Source of the DNA: an uncultured Roseobacter sp.
GTDB lineage: Bacteria; Pseudomonadota; Alphaproteobacteria; Rhodobacterales; Rhodobacteraceae
Assembly: GCF_947496515.1 (NCBI RefSeq)
Contig: NZ_CANMDB010000003.1
Location: 248,001-312,000 of the forward strand
Direction: 5' to 3'
Length of the DNA stretch: 64,000 bases
This document shows positions 46,906 through 55,378 of the stretch, one piece after another. A program made the position numbers and the translations under genes. The notes beneath the pieces are model-generated. The model did no database searches, was not told the DNA's origin, and was given only the letters and a program-made list of their open reading frames with translations. Position 1 is the first letter of the stretch; each line of letters begins with the position of its first letter.

Positions 46906-47583
46906 ATGCATATCGAACCAGGTGTCGTCGACGGGGCCAAGATGGCCTTTGCCTATGTGACAGCGGCAGGGGCTGCGGGCTATACGGCCAAGCTCGCGCT
47001 TGCCGATCTCAAGGACCACAGCGGCGTTTCCTTTGCGGCGCGCACGGTGATGGCGGCCGTGGGCACGTTTATCTTTTTCGAGGTATTGCCGCATTTCGCC
47101 GTCGGTATCTCCGAGGTGCATTTCATCCTTGGCACGACGCTCTTTCTGCTGATGGGGGCGGCGCCCGCGGCCCTTGGTCTGGCGCTTGGGCTGCTGATCC
47201 AGGGCGCGTTCTTTGCGCCCAGCGATCTGCCGATGTTCTTTGTCAATGTGACCACCCTGCTGGTGCCGCTCTTTGCGATCACCGCAGTGGCGAACCGTTT
47301 TATCCCGCAAGACCGGGCCTATGTGGATCTGGCCTATAGGGATGTGTTCAAACTGTCGGCCATGTACCAGGGCGGGGTTGTGGCCTGGGTCGCGTTCTGG
47401 GCGTTTTATGGTCAGGGTGTGGGGGCTGAGACGTTCCAGTCCGTGCTGGTCTTTGGTGCCGCCTACATGCTGGTGGTCCTGATCGAGCCCCTTGCGGACC
47501 TCGCCGTGCTGGCCGCCGCCAAGGCGCTGCGGTCCCGCAAGGTCGAAGGGCTGACGGCCAACCGGCTTTACCACGCGCACTGA
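46906..47583 (+). CDS. CbiM/NikM-like cobalt uptake permease
   Basis: A 225-residue membrane protein with about six hydrophobic segments. Its N-terminus MHIEPGVVDGAKMAF recalls the MHI start of CbiM/NikM, in which the N-terminal Met and His coordinate Co2+ or Ni2+. A segment HFAVGISEVHFILGTTLFLLMGAAPAALGLALG resembles the CbiM core PVTEVHFLLG block. It is alone: no CbiN, CbiQ or CbiO gene lies near. The cobalamin riboswitch directly ahead supports cobalt import as its role. It is followed by a strong terminator. Assignment to this exact family is moderately sure. Confidence 0.8.
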   Translation: MHIEPGVVDGAKMAFAYVTAAGAAGYTAKLALADLKDHSGVSFAARTVMAAVGTFIFFEVLPHFAVGISEVHFILGTTLFLLMGAAPAALGLALGLLIQGAFFAPSDLPMFFVNVTTLLVPLFAITAVANRFIPQDRAYVDLAYRDVFKLSAMYQGGVVAWVAFWAFYGQGVGAETFQSVLVFGAAYMLVVLIEPLADLAVLAAAKALRSRKVEGLTANRLYHAH

Positions 47584-47602
47584 ACCGACACATGATGCGG
47601 TG

Positions 47603-47635
47603 GCCCGGGTCCCGGCTAGGGGCTCGGGCTTTTTT
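47603..47635 (+). terminator. Rho-independent terminator after the CbiM-like gene
   Basis: An 11-bp stem with two G-U pairs (47603-47613 with 47619-47629) and a 5-nt loop is followed by six T. It lies only 12 bp before the cobF start, so cobF depends on read-through or on a promoter overlapping this hairpin. Confidence 0.85.
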
Positions 47636-47647
47636 GTGGGGGAGTAC

Positions 47648-48394
47648 ATGATCGACAGGCTCTGGCTGATTGGCATCGGTACCGGATCGCTCGCACATGT
47701 GACGGGTGAGGGGTTGGAGGCATTGCGCGCAGCGGCCGTGATCCTGTTGCCGCGCAAAGGGGCGGATAAGGATGATCTGGCCGAGGTGCGGATGCGGATC
47801 ATCGCCGCCTCCGGGTCGCAGGCCCGGATCCTGCCCTTTGACTATCCCGTGCGGGATCCGGATCTGCCCTATCTGGAGAGGGTTGCCCGCTGGCACGACG
47901 AGATCGCCGTGCGGTGGCAGGAGGCCTTGGGGACCGTCTCGCCCAACGGCCCCGTGGCGCTGCTGGTCTGGGGGGATCCGTCGCTTTATGACAGTACGAT
48001 CCGCATCGCGCAGCGGCTGACCCCCGCGCCTGCCATTCGCGTCGTACCGGGGATTACGGCGATTCAGGCGCTGACAGCGGCTCATGCGATCCCGCTGAAT
48101 GCCTTGGGGGGTCCCGTCACGATCACCACTGGCCGACAGTTGCGTGATCACGGTTGGCCCGAGGGGTCGACGCGCGTGGTTGTGATGCTCGACGGGGAGG
48201 CTCAGTTTCAGCATCTGGATCGGTCCGATCTGACGATCTGGTGGGGCGCCTACCTGGGCATGCCGGAACAGGTGATAGACCACGGACCGCTGCCCGATGT
48301 CGCCCACCGCATTACCTCGCTGCGTGCGGCAGAGCGGGCGCGCCACGGCTGGATCATGGATACCTATCTGCTGTCGACCGACACCCCTAGTTGA
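47648..48394 (+). CDS. cobF: Precorrin-6A synthase (deacetylating) CobF
   Basis: A 248-residue SAM-dependent methylase of the aerobic pathway that methylates C1 and expels the C20 fragment as acetate, giving precorrin-6A. It has IGIGTGSLAHVTGEGLEAL, VILLPRKGADKDDLAEVRMRII, VALLVWGDPSLYDSTIRIAQRL, IRVVPGITAIQALTAAHAIPLNALGGPVTITTGRQL and the C-terminal WIMDTYLL. The ATG at 47648 has a GGGGGAG site. It lies outside the main cob operon, behind a terminator. Confidence 0.95.
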   Translation: MIDRLWLIGIGTGSLAHVTGEGLEALRAAAVILLPRKGADKDDLAEVRMRIIAASGSQARILPFDYPVRDPDLPYLERVARWHDEIAVRWQEALGTVSPNGPVALLVWGDPSLYDSTIRIAQRLTPAPAIRVVPGITAIQALTAAHAIPLNALGGPVTITTGRQLRDHGWPEGSTRVVVMLDGEAQFQHLDRSDLTIWWGAYLGMPEQVIDHGPLPDVAHRITSLRAAERARHGWIMDTYLLSTDTPS

Positions 48395-48412
48395 GAATGA
48401 ATCGCAATTAGC

Positions 48413-48441
48413 TTGACTTCTTGCGAGTGACTTGCAATATC
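48413..48441 (+). promoter_or_regulatory. sitABCD promoter with an internal Fur-family-type palindrome
   Basis: A -35 element TTGACT (48413-48418) and a -10-like AATATC (48436-48441) are spaced by 17 nt. Between and partly over them lies the near-perfect 17-bp palindrome TTGCGAGTGACTTGCAA (48421-48437), with one mismatched pair besides its centre. Its TTGC...GCAA arms resemble the manganese-responsive (Mur) or Fur-like operators of alphaproteobacterial sit operons as I recall them. Its position predicts repression by blocking RNA polymerase when the metal is plentiful. Confidence 0.6.
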
Positions 48442-48478
48442 ACCCCAAGTCGAGAGATTTTGAATCAAAGGTGGTGAT

Positions 48479-49381
48479 ATGATGGCGAGCGTGATCCGAA
48501 CCGTTGCAGGTGCTTTACTTCTTGCCGGTGTTGCAGGGCAGGCCGTGGCAGAGGACAAGCTAAAGGTCGTGACGACCTTTACCGTGCTGGCGGATATGAC
48601 GGCGAATGTGGCCGGTGACGCGGCGGACGTCGTGTCCATCACCAAACCGGGTGCGGAGATCCACGGGTACGAGCCCACCCCGCAGGACATCGTGCGGGCC
48701 TCTCAGGCGGATCTGATCCTGTGGAATGGCATGAATCTGGAGCTGTGGTTCGAGCAGTTCCTGTCCAATATGGGAGATGTGCCGTCCGCCACGCTGAGCG
48801 AGGGCATCAATCCGATCCCCATCGCCTCGGGCAGCTACGAGGGCAAGCCAAACCCCCATGCGTGGATGGGCCTCGACAATGCGCTGATCTACATCGACAA
48901 CATCGAAAAGGCGCTGGCCGAGCATGACCCAGAAAACGCCGACACCTATGCTGAGAATGCCGCTGCCTACAAGAATGAGCTGCGCGCCACGATCGAGCCC
49001 TTGCGCGCCAAGATCGCCGATATTCCCGCAGACCAGCGTTGGCTGGTGACCTGCGAAGGGGCTTTCAGCTACCTTGCCCGTGACTTCGGGATGAAGGAGC
49101 TCTACCTCTGGCCCATGAACGCAGACCAGATCGGCACACCCCAGCAAGTCCGCTCCGTCATCGACGGCGTGCGCGCCCATGATGCGCCCGCGGTCTTCTG
49201 CGAAAGCACCGTCAACACAGCCCCGGCAGAGCAGGTCGCGCGTGAGACTGGCGCGGCCTACGGCGGCGTGCTCTACGTCGACAGCCTGAGTGCTGCGGAT
49301 GGCCCGGTGCCAACCTACCTCGATCTCTTGCGCGTGACATCCGAGACCGTGGCCGAAGGGCTGCGCGGGGCGGGGGGGTAA
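48479..49381 (+). CDS. sitA: Metal ABC transporter substrate-binding protein (SitA-like)
   Basis: A 300-residue periplasmic cluster A-I binding protein for Mn2+ (or Fe2+/Zn2+). Residues 1-24 form a signal peptide (cleavage near AVAED). Metal-ligand regions are visible: GAEIHGYEPTPQD, NPHAWMGLDNALIYIDNIEKAL, TCEGAFSYLARDFG and VFCESTVNT, with YVDSLS near the end. It has no long His-rich loop, which argues against a zinc-specific ZnuA. An AAAGGTGG site precedes the ATG at 48479 (a second ATG follows at once). It is the first gene of sitABCD. Confidence 0.93.
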   Translation: MMASVIRTVAGALLLAGVAGQAVAEDKLKVVTTFTVLADMTANVAGDAADVVSITKPGAEIHGYEPTPQDIVRASQADLILWNGMNLELWFEQFLSNMGDVPSATLSEGINPIPIASGSYEGKPNPHAWMGLDNALIYIDNIEKALAEHDPENADTYAENAAAYKNELRATIEPLRAKIADIPADQRWLVTCEGAFSYLARDFGMKELYLWPMNADQIGTPQQVRSVIDGVRAHDAPAVFCESTVNTAPAEQVARETGAAYGGVLYVDSLSAADGPVPTYLDLLRVTSETVAEGLRGAGG

Positions 49382-49416
49382 GGATGCCCCTCCGAGACTG
49401 CCGCGGGGCACCCTAG

Positions 49417-50316
49417 ATGCGCGATAACTCCCCCGAAACGCAGGAGAGGCCCGCCGCCCGTGAACCGGGGGGCGGGCTTTGCGCTGAACACGTCACCGTC
49501 ACCTACCGCAATGGCCATACGGCGCTGTGGGATGCGAGCTTTGACATCCCGCGCGGGACGGTGACCGCGCTCGTCGGGGTGAATGGTGCGGGGAAATCGA
49601 CGCTCTTCAAGGCGATCATGGGGTTCGTCCCTGCCGCACAGGGTCGGATCCGTATCCTTGGGCTGAGCGTGGCCGAGGCCTTGCGCCGCAATCTCGTGGC
49701 CTATGTGCCACAGGCCGAAGAGGTCGATTGGGCCTTTCCCGTTCTCGTCGAGGACGTGGTGATGATGGGCCGCTATGGCCACATGGGATTTCTGCGCCGC
49801 CCGCGGTCGGCAGATCACGCCGCGGTCGAAGAGGCGCTGGTGCGTGTTGGCATGCAGGACTTCCGCCAGCGGCAGATCGGAGAGCTGTCCGGCGGCCAGC
49901 GCAAGCGGGTCTTTCTCGCCCGGGCGCTGGCGCAGGACGGTCAGGTGATCCTGCTGGATGAGCCGTTCACCGGTGTCGACGTCAAGACCGAGGCTCAGAT
50001 CGTGGCGCTGTTGCGCGCGCTGCGGGACGAGGGGCGGGTGATGCTGGTCTCCACCCATAACCTGGGCTCCGTGCCGGAGTTCTGCGACCGGACGATCCTC
50101 GTCAAGGGGACCGTTCTGTGCCACGGCCCGACCGAGACGACCTTTACCAGAGAGAACCTCGAACGTGCCTTTGGCGGGGTGCTGCGGCACTTCACGCTGG
50201 GCGGCGACACGCTGCACGACGACGAGGATGCGCGCTCCGTCACCATCTTTACTGACGATGAGCGTCCGCTGGTGCAATATGGCGACAAGACCCAGCGGCG
50301 GGATCCCAAACCGTGA
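49417..50316 (+). CDS. sitB: Metal ABC transporter ATP-binding protein (SitB-like)
   Basis: A 299-residue ATPase of the metal importer. The Walker A motif is [16 protein letters not shown], the Q-loop [10 protein letters not shown], the signature [15 protein letters not shown], Walker [13 protein letters not shown] and the H-loop VSTHNLG. It carries a ~40-residue C-terminal extension rich in acidic residues. It starts 35 bp after sitA and overlaps sitC by 4 bp. Confidence 0.95.
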   Translation: MRDNSPETQERPAAREPGGGLCAEHVTVTYRNGHTALWDASFDIPRGTVTALVGVNGAGKSTLFKAIMGFVPAAQGRIRILGLSVAEALRRNLVAYVPQAEEVDWAFPVLVEDVVMMGRYGHMGFLRRPRSADHAAVEEALVRVGMQDFRQRQIGELSGGQRKRVFLARALAQDGQVILLDEPFTGVDVKTEAQIVALLRALRDEGRVMLVSTHNLGSVPEFCDRTILVKGTVLCHGPTETTFTRENLERAFGGVLRHFTLGGDTLHDDEDARSVTIFTDDERPLVQYGDKTQRRDPKP

Positions 50317-51188
50317 TCGCTACCCTGCTGGAGCCGTTTTCCTACAGCTACATGACCAACGCCATGTGGGTGTCGGCGCTGGTGGGCGGGGTCTGCGCGT
50401 TTCTGTCGGCCTATCTGATGCTCAAGGGCTGGTCGCTGATCGGGGACGCGCTCTCCCACTCGGTCGTGCCGGGGGTGGCGGGAGCTTACATTCTGGGTTT
50501 GCCCTTTGCTTTGGGCGCATTTCTGGCGGGCGGGCTGGCCGCGGCGGCAATGCTGTTTCTGTCAGAACGCTCGGGCCTCAAGGTCGATGTGGTGATCGGG
50601 TTGATCTTTACGTCCTTCTTTGGGCTGGGGCTCTTTATCGTGTCGATCAACCCGATGGCGGTGTCAATCCAGACGATCACCATGGGCAATATCCTCGCCA
50701 TTACACCGGAGGACACGCTGCAACTGGCGCTGATCGGGATCGTTTCGCTGGTGGTGCTGATGGCGAAATGGAAGGATCTGATGGTGACCTTCTTTGACGA
50801 AAACCACGCGCGCGCCATCGGGTTGCGGCCGGGCCTGCTCAAGGCGGTGTTCTTTGTGCTGCTGTCGGCCTGCATCGTGGCGGCGATGCAGACGGTCGGT
50901 GCCTTTCTGGTGATCGCCATGGTCGTGACCCCGGGGGCGACGGCCTATCTGCTGTGCGACAGGTTCCCGCGGCTGATCGCGACGTCTGTGGCCATCGGCG
51001 CAGGCTGCAGCTTTACCGGAGCGTATCTGAGCTATTTCCTCGATGGGGCCACCGGCGGCGTGATCGTCACATTGATGACGCTGATCTTTCTGCTCGCCTT
51101 TGTCTTTGCGCCCACCTACGGGCTGCTGGCAGCGCGGCGCCGGTCTGCTGCGGCGCTTCGTCTGGGCCACGAGAGGGAGGGCGCCTAG
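50313..51188 (+). CDS. sitC: Metal ABC transporter permease (SitC-like)
   Basis: A 291-residue ABC-3 family permease with about eight or nine membrane helices. Family blocks are [76 protein letters not shown] and [19 protein letters not shown]. It is paralogous to the next gene; together they would form the heterodimeric channel. Its GTG/ATG junctions overlap both neighbours. Confidence 0.95.
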   Translation: MIATLLEPFSYSYMTNAMWVSALVGGVCAFLSAYLMLKGWSLIGDALSHSVVPGVAGAYILGLPFALGAFLAGGLAAAAMLFLSERSGLKVDVVIGLIFTSFFGLGLFIVSINPMAVSIQTITMGNILAITPEDTLQLALIGIVSLVVLMAKWKDLMVTFFDENHARAIGLRPGLLKAVFFVLLSACIVAAMQTVGAFLVIAMVVTPGATAYLLCDRFPRLIATSVAIGAGCSFTGAYLSYFLDGATGGVIVTLMTLIFLLAFVFAPTYGLLAARRRSAAALRLGHEREGA

Positions 51189-52057
51189 TGGATCTTGCCA
51201 GCCTGATGGTGCCCTTTTCCTTTGCCTTCATGCAGAATGCCTTTCTGATCTCGCTCATCGTATCGGTGCCCACGGCGCTTTTGTCGTGTTTTCTGGTAAT
51301 GAAAGGATGGGCGCTCATGGGCGACGCGGTGAGCCATGCTGTCCTGCCCGGGATCGTCATCGCCTATATCATCGGTGCGCCGCTGATCCTCGGTGCTTTC
51401 GCGGCGGGAATGACCTGCGCTGTCGCGACCGGCTATCTGGCCGAGAACAGCCGCGTCAAGCAGGACACGGTGATGGGCGTTGTCTTCTCCGGCATGTTTG
51501 CGGTGGGCATCGTGCTCTACGTCTCGGTGGAGACAAATGCGCATCTCGATCACATCCTCTTTGGCAATATGCTGGGGGTCGAGATGCACGAGATGTGGAC
51601 CGCCCTTGCCATCTCGCTGGTGGTGGGCGGGGCGCTGATCCTGAAGTGGAAAGACCTGCTGCTGCACAGTTTTGATCCGGCGCAGGCGCGCGCCTCGGGC
51701 CTGCGGGTGACCTGGCTGCACTACGGCTTGCTGGCGGCTTTGTCGCTGTGCATCGTGGCGACTCTGGCGGCGGTGGGGCTTATTCTGGCCATTGGTCTGT
51801 TGATCGCACCCGGCGCGATTGCCTTTCTGCTGGTGCGGCGATTTGCGACCATGTTGTGGATGTCGGTCCTGATCTGTGCGTCTGCGATGATGATCGGCAC
51901 CTACGCCAGCTTTTTTCTGGACAGCGCCCCGGCACCCACCATCGTTCTGGTCTTCACGGTCATGTTCCTGATGGCTTTTGCGCGGCGGCAGATCCTGACG
52001 CGGCGCGCGTCCCGGCAACGGACCGACACAGGGACACGGGTGTCGGCAAACACCTGA
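51188..52057 (+). CDS. sitD: Metal ABC transporter permease (SitD-like)
   Basis: A 289-residue ABC-3 permease starting with GTG at 51188 (one-base overlap with the sitC stop). It shows FAFMQNAFLISLIVSVPTALLSCFLVMKGWALMGDAVSHAVLPG, TLAAVGLILAIGLLIAPGAIAFLLVRRFATMLW and a YASFFLDSAPAPTIVL end, parallel to sitC. It is the last gene of the operon, whose transcript can end at the hairpin at 52246-52273. Confidence 0.95.
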   Translation: MDLASLMVPFSFAFMQNAFLISLIVSVPTALLSCFLVMKGWALMGDAVSHAVLPGIVIAYIIGAPLILGAFAAGMTCAVATGYLAENSRVKQDTVMGVVFSGMFAVGIVLYVSVETNAHLDHILFGNMLGVEMHEMWTALAISLVVGGALILKWKDLLLHSFDPAQARASGLRVTWLHYGLLAALSLCIVATLAAVGLILAIGLLIAPGAIAFLLVRRFATMLWMSVLICASAMMIGTYASFFLDSAPAPTIVLVFTVMFLMAFARRQILTRRASRQRTDTGTRVSANT

Positions 52058-52094
52058 ACCGTTTGGGCAACGGCGCCCAGGCGAGATCAGACGC

Positions 52095-52205
52095 GTCGTG
52101 CTTTCGGGAAGGGCAAAGCCCCCTCCCCCCCATCGAGGAGGGTCGGGCGCTGCCCGGCCTTAGGCCGGGTGCGCGGGCGGAGCCATCCGCGTGTCGGGTC
52201 ATTCG
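52095..52205. repeat. REP-like palindromic intergenic element
   Basis: The strip contains a perfect 7-bp hairpin CCCGGCC-TTA-GGCCGGG (52153-52169) flanked by GGGCAAAGCCCCCTCCCCCC and GAGGAGGGTCGGGCGCTGCC. This is the kind of GC-rich dispersed palindrome I recall from intergenic regions of Rhodobacteraceae. Its short open frames are artefacts. Only one copy is visible here. Confidence 0.45.
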
Positions 52206-52245
52206 GGGGGTATTGCAGGGCCGCTGGGTGGCCAGACAGAAAAAA

Positions 52246-52273
52246 GGCCCCCAACCGTCAGTCGGGGGCCTTT
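52246..52273. terminator. Bidirectional terminator between sitD and the BCCT gene
   Basis: A perfect 7-bp stem GGCCCCC/GGGGGCC (52246-52252 with 52264-52270) has an A-run on its left side, giving a strong U-tract for the minus-strand BCCT transcript, and TTT on its right for the sit operon. Confidence 0.85.
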
Positions 52274-52294
52274 CGTGTTGAGATGGTGCGGTCG

Positions 52295-53974
52295 TTACTC
52301 CGCCGGGCTGCCAGCCATATCCTGATCAATGGTCGTCGGCACACCTGCCGCCTCGCGACGGCCATCGTTGAAGATCGCCTTGATCAGCGCCAGGCACATC
52401 AGCGCCATGACGATGGAGAAGGGCAACGCCCCGATCACCATCGCAGTCTGGATGGCACCGGTGCCGCCGGAGATCAGCAAGCCGCCAACCACGAGCGCCA
52501 GGGCCGCACCCCAGAACAGGATGTGGGGGCGCGCCTTCGGACCTTCGTCACCGGCGGCGTTGATGGTGTTCACGATCAGCACCGCGGAGTCCGCGGAGGT
52601 CACCAGGAACGTCATCAGCAGGACCACGATGATCACCGCCATACCCCACGCGAGGATTTCGGCGATTGGTGCCAGCATGAACTCGGTCATGGCAAAGATC
52701 TTGTCACCATTGGCCGCACCGAGGATCACACCGTTTGCGTCGCCGTTGAGCTCTAGGTCGATGGCGGTGCCACCGGCCCAGGCGAACCAGACAAAGCACA
52801 TCAGCGACGGGACGATCATCGCGCCCAGTACGAATTCGCGGATCGTCCGACCGCGCGAGATGCGCGCAAGGAAGAGACCCACGAATGGCGCGAAGGCGAT
52901 CCACCAGGCCCAGTAGAAGACCGGCCACCAGCCCTGCCACTGTGTCAGCAGGAAGGCCTCAGACCCTTCGACACCGTCAGAGGCATAGACGTTGAAGCTG
53001 AGCCACGGCAGGGCGACGAGATAGTCCCAGATGCCGATGAAGAAGGCCGATGCTCCGAACCATGTGGCCCCGAAGATGATGAAGAAGCTCAACAGGAAAA
53101 TCGACAACACCATGTTGATGTTCGACAGCCATTTGATCCCCTTGCCCACGCCGGAGAGCGCGGAGAGGGTCGATGCCCCCATGATCACCAGCAAGGCGAT
53201 AACGATGCCCAAGGTCGTGGCAGATCCGTCTTCGAGGGCGAGCCCGCTGATACCGATCCGTGTGAGGCCGGCGACGAACTGCTCCACCCCAAAGCCCAGC
53301 GTTTGCGCAACACCCAGGATCGTGGCCACAACGGCGACGATGTCGATGATGTGGCCAAGCGGACCTGAGAGCGATTTGCCGAAGAGAGGGGTCAGCGACG
53401 ACCGGATGGTCAGTGGCAGCCCGCGACGGTAGCTGAAGAACGCCAGCGCCAGACCGGCGACAGCGTAGCACGCCCAGGCGCCCAGACCCCAGTGCAGGTA
53501 GGACCAGACATAGGCTGTGCGCACATTGTCGGCCCCCTGCGCCGTTGTCAGCCCCTGAATGACGGATGGGTTATTCTGGAAGTGCGCGACCGGTTCAGCC
53601 ACAGCCCAGGTCAACATGCCAACGCCGATCCCGGCGCCGAACATCATCGAGAACCAGGAGAAATTGGTGAATTCGGGTTTTTCGCCCTCGACCCCGAGGT
53701 TGAGGCGTCCGGCTGTCGGCCAGATCGCCAGACCGATGCAGACGATCACAAAGGCGGTCACAACCCAGATGTACCAAGCGGCGAATTGAGCCAGAATGGC
53801 CGTATTCCAGTTACCCAGCACGGTGCCAGCCTGGGTCGGCCAGACGATGCACCAGACCACCAGCGCGCTGATGATGATCTTGCTGATGACCGTTACATTG
53901 ACGCTGAATCCCCTATAAAAACCGCTATTGGCGGTTTTGATAGGCAAATCAGTAAGGGGTGGTTCTATCGACAT
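52295..53974 (-). CDS. BCCT-family osmolyte transporter (betaine/choline/carnitine/DMSP type)
   Basis: A 559-residue Na+- or H+-coupled transporter with 12 expected membrane helices. The N-terminus (PPLTDLPIKTANSGFYRGFS) is typical of marine alphaproteobacterial members. MFGAGIGVGMLTWAVAEPVAHF holds the glycine-rich substrate/ion region, and FYWAWWIAFAPFVGLFLARISRGRTIREFVLG the Trp box and BCCT signature. Substrate cannot be told from sequence; glycine betaine, choline or DMSP are candidates. It is monocistronic, ends at a strong terminator, and has an inverted repeat in its first codons (53914-53942). Confidence 0.92.
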   Translation of the reverse strand: MSIEPPLTDLPIKTANSGFYRGFSVNVTVISKIIISALVVWCIVWPTQAGTVLGNWNTAILAQFAAWYIWVVTAFVIVCIGLAIWPTAGRLNLGVEGEKPEFTNFSWFSMMFGAGIGVGMLTWAVAEPVAHFQNNPSVIQGLTTAQGADNVRTAYVWSYLHWGLGAWACYAVAGLALAFFSYRRGLPLTIRSSLTPLFGKSLSGPLGHIIDIVAVVATILGVAQTLGFGVEQFVAGLTRIGISGLALEDGSATTLGIVIALLVIMGASTLSALSGVGKGIKWLSNINMVLSIFLLSFFIIFGATWFGASAFFIGIWDYLVALPWLSFNVYASDGVEGSEAFLLTQWQGWWPVFYWAWWIAFAPFVGLFLARISRGRTIREFVLGAMIVPSLMCFVWFAWAGGTAIDLELNGDANGVILGAANGDKIFAMTEFMLAPIAEILAWGMAVIIVVLLMTFLVTSADSAVLIVNTINAAGDEGPKARPHILFWGAALALVVGGLLISGGTGAIQTAMVIGALPFSIVMALMCLALIKAIFNDGRREAAGVPTTIDQDMAGSPAE

Positions 53975-54194
53975 ATGCGTGTTCCCTGTTCATGGCGTGC
54001 CCTTTATTACGCAGAGCTGCCACAACCCTAGGAGCAATGCGGAAACTTGTACACCACGCGATTCGGAGGATTCTTGCCCGCTTGAGGGTCAATTCCGCAA
54101 TTTTTGGCATAGCGCAGAGAAATTCTATAGCACCAGTTACCGGTTTCCACTGGCATGCCGGGGTAGATTTCCATGGGTCACCAGCGTCGCAGAA

Positions 54195-54596
54195 TCAGCT
54201 TTTCGCGGTTGATTTCGCATCAGCGGCGAGCGCTCGGTCCGCTTCTGGAACGTTCAAGGTTGACCAAGTATCATCCCGTGGCGGGCTGGGCGGCGTGTCG
54301 CAGCTGCGGCAGTGAATGTTCACCTTGGCGATGAAGTTGGCCGAAATCGGAGCTGTCACAAAGAGAAACGCCATGATGAGCAGTTCGTGGAACGAGCCTT
54401 CGCTGAAGGTAAAGGAATGGATCATCGAGGCCAGCAGGAACGCCCCGATCCCCACAGTGCCCACCTTTGTCGGCGCGTGCAGCCGGGTCATGGAATCGTT
54501 GAATTTCAGCAGGCCGATGGCGCCAACCAGGGCAAAGATTGCGCCAACCAGCAGGCTGATCGCAATGGCGTAGGTCAGGACAAGCTCAAGGTTCAT
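54195..54596 (-). CDS. mrpG: Mrp Na+/H+ antiporter subunit G (MnhG/PhaG)
   Basis: A 133-residue small subunit with three membrane helices. It has the family core ALVGAIGLLKFNDSMTRLHAPTKVGTVGIGAFLLASM and FVTAPISANFIAK, then a ~40-residue hydrophilic tail. The ATG at 54596 overlaps the mrpF stop (ATGA); the frame upstream of it is the shadow of mrpF. It is the last gene of the operon. Confidence 0.93.
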   Translation of the reverse strand: MNLELVLTYAIAISLLVGAIFALVGAIGLLKFNDSMTRLHAPTKVGTVGIGAFLLASMIHSFTFSEGSFHELLIMAFLFVTAPISANFIAKVNIHCRSCDTPPSPPRDDTWSTLNVPEADRALAADAKSTAKS

Positions 54597-54880
54597 TCGA
54601 TGATGTCCCCCCGCAGAACGAACCGGGCATAGGCCACGGTGGAGATGAAGCCGAGCATCGCGATGATCAGCGACACCTCGAAGTAGATCCGTACGCCCTG
54701 CGCGATCCCCAGCAGTACGATGAGGCCGATGGCGTTGACCACCATGGTGTCGAGCGCCAGCACCCTGTCGCCGGTCGATGGCCCCTTGATCAGCCGGAAC
54801 ATGCACATGACCTGCGCGAATGCGGCTACCACAAAGGCGATGATCAGCGCTGTATCCATCAATTGCGTCGCAAAGCTCAT
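54593..54880 (-). CDS. mrpF: Mrp Na+/H+ antiporter subunit F (MnhF/PhaF)
   Basis: A 95-residue subunit with three membrane helices, containing the conserved MFRLIKGPSTGDRVLALDTMVVNAIGLIVLLG and FVSTVAYARF-like FISTVAYARFVLRGDIIE end. It overlaps mrpE and mrpG by 4 bp each. Confidence 0.94.
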   Translation of the reverse strand: MSFATQLMDTALIIAFVVAAFAQVMCMFRLIKGPSTGDRVLALDTMVVNAIGLIVLLGIAQGVRIYFEVSLIIAMLGFISTVAYARFVLRGDIIE

Positions 54881-55377
54881 GCGAAGATCTCCTTCAACCG
54901 CCGTTCGTAACGGTGCTTGATGTCATCGCGCACCGCTTCTGGGTCTTCGGTATGCAGCACATGGACCAGCAGGCTGTGGCCTTCATCCGACAGATCCGCG
55001 GATACCGTGCCCGGGGTCAGGGTGATGGTTCCCGCCAGCATGGTGATGGCCTCGGGCTGGCGCAGATCCAGCGGCACCACGATCCAGGCGGGGCGCAGCT
55101 TGGCGTTGGGTTTGGTCAACACGATCCACGCGACCTCAACATTGGCGACCATGATGTCCCAAAGGACGATGAGGATGTAGCGGATCAGCCGTGTGGGGTG
55201 AAATGCCTGCGGTGTATCCGGCCACCAGGCAGCGGTGCCCCAAGGGATGATAATGCCGAGAATAATGCCGAAAACGACCATTCCAGCGGAGATCTCGTTT
55301 TGCAGAAGTGTCCACACCACGGCGAGCAGGATCGTCAGCAACGGGTGCGGTAGCAGCCATCGGTAGGCTTTGGCCAT
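54877..55377 (-). CDS. mrpE: Mrp Na+/H+ antiporter subunit E (MnhE/PhaE)
   Basis: A 166-residue subunit with two N-terminal membrane helices and a cytoplasmic domain. Seen are LLPHPLLTILLAVVWTLLQNEIS, ILIVLWDIMVANVEVAWIVL and AITMLAGTITLTPGTVSADLSDEGHSLLVHVLH, all typical of MrpE. It starts 1 bp after mrpD ends. Confidence 0.94.
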   Translation of the reverse strand: MAKAYRWLLPHPLLTILLAVVWTLLQNEISAGMVVFGIILGIIIPWGTAAWWPDTPQAFHPTRLIRYILIVLWDIMVANVEVAWIVLTKPNAKLRPAWIVVPLDLRQPEAITMLAGTITLTPGTVSADLSDEGHSLLVHVLHTEDPEAVRDDIKHRYERRLKEIFA

Positions 55378-55378
55378 A

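Noticed and set aside
46648-47802. A 384-codon minus-strand frame covering riboswitch 2 and the CbiM-like gene
   Set aside because: It contradicts the conserved riboswitch and the membrane-protein frame on the plus strand and has no protein-family features.
53031-53432. Plus-strand open frames across the BCCT gene
   Set aside because: They are complements of conserved transporter motifs and show no motifs of their own.
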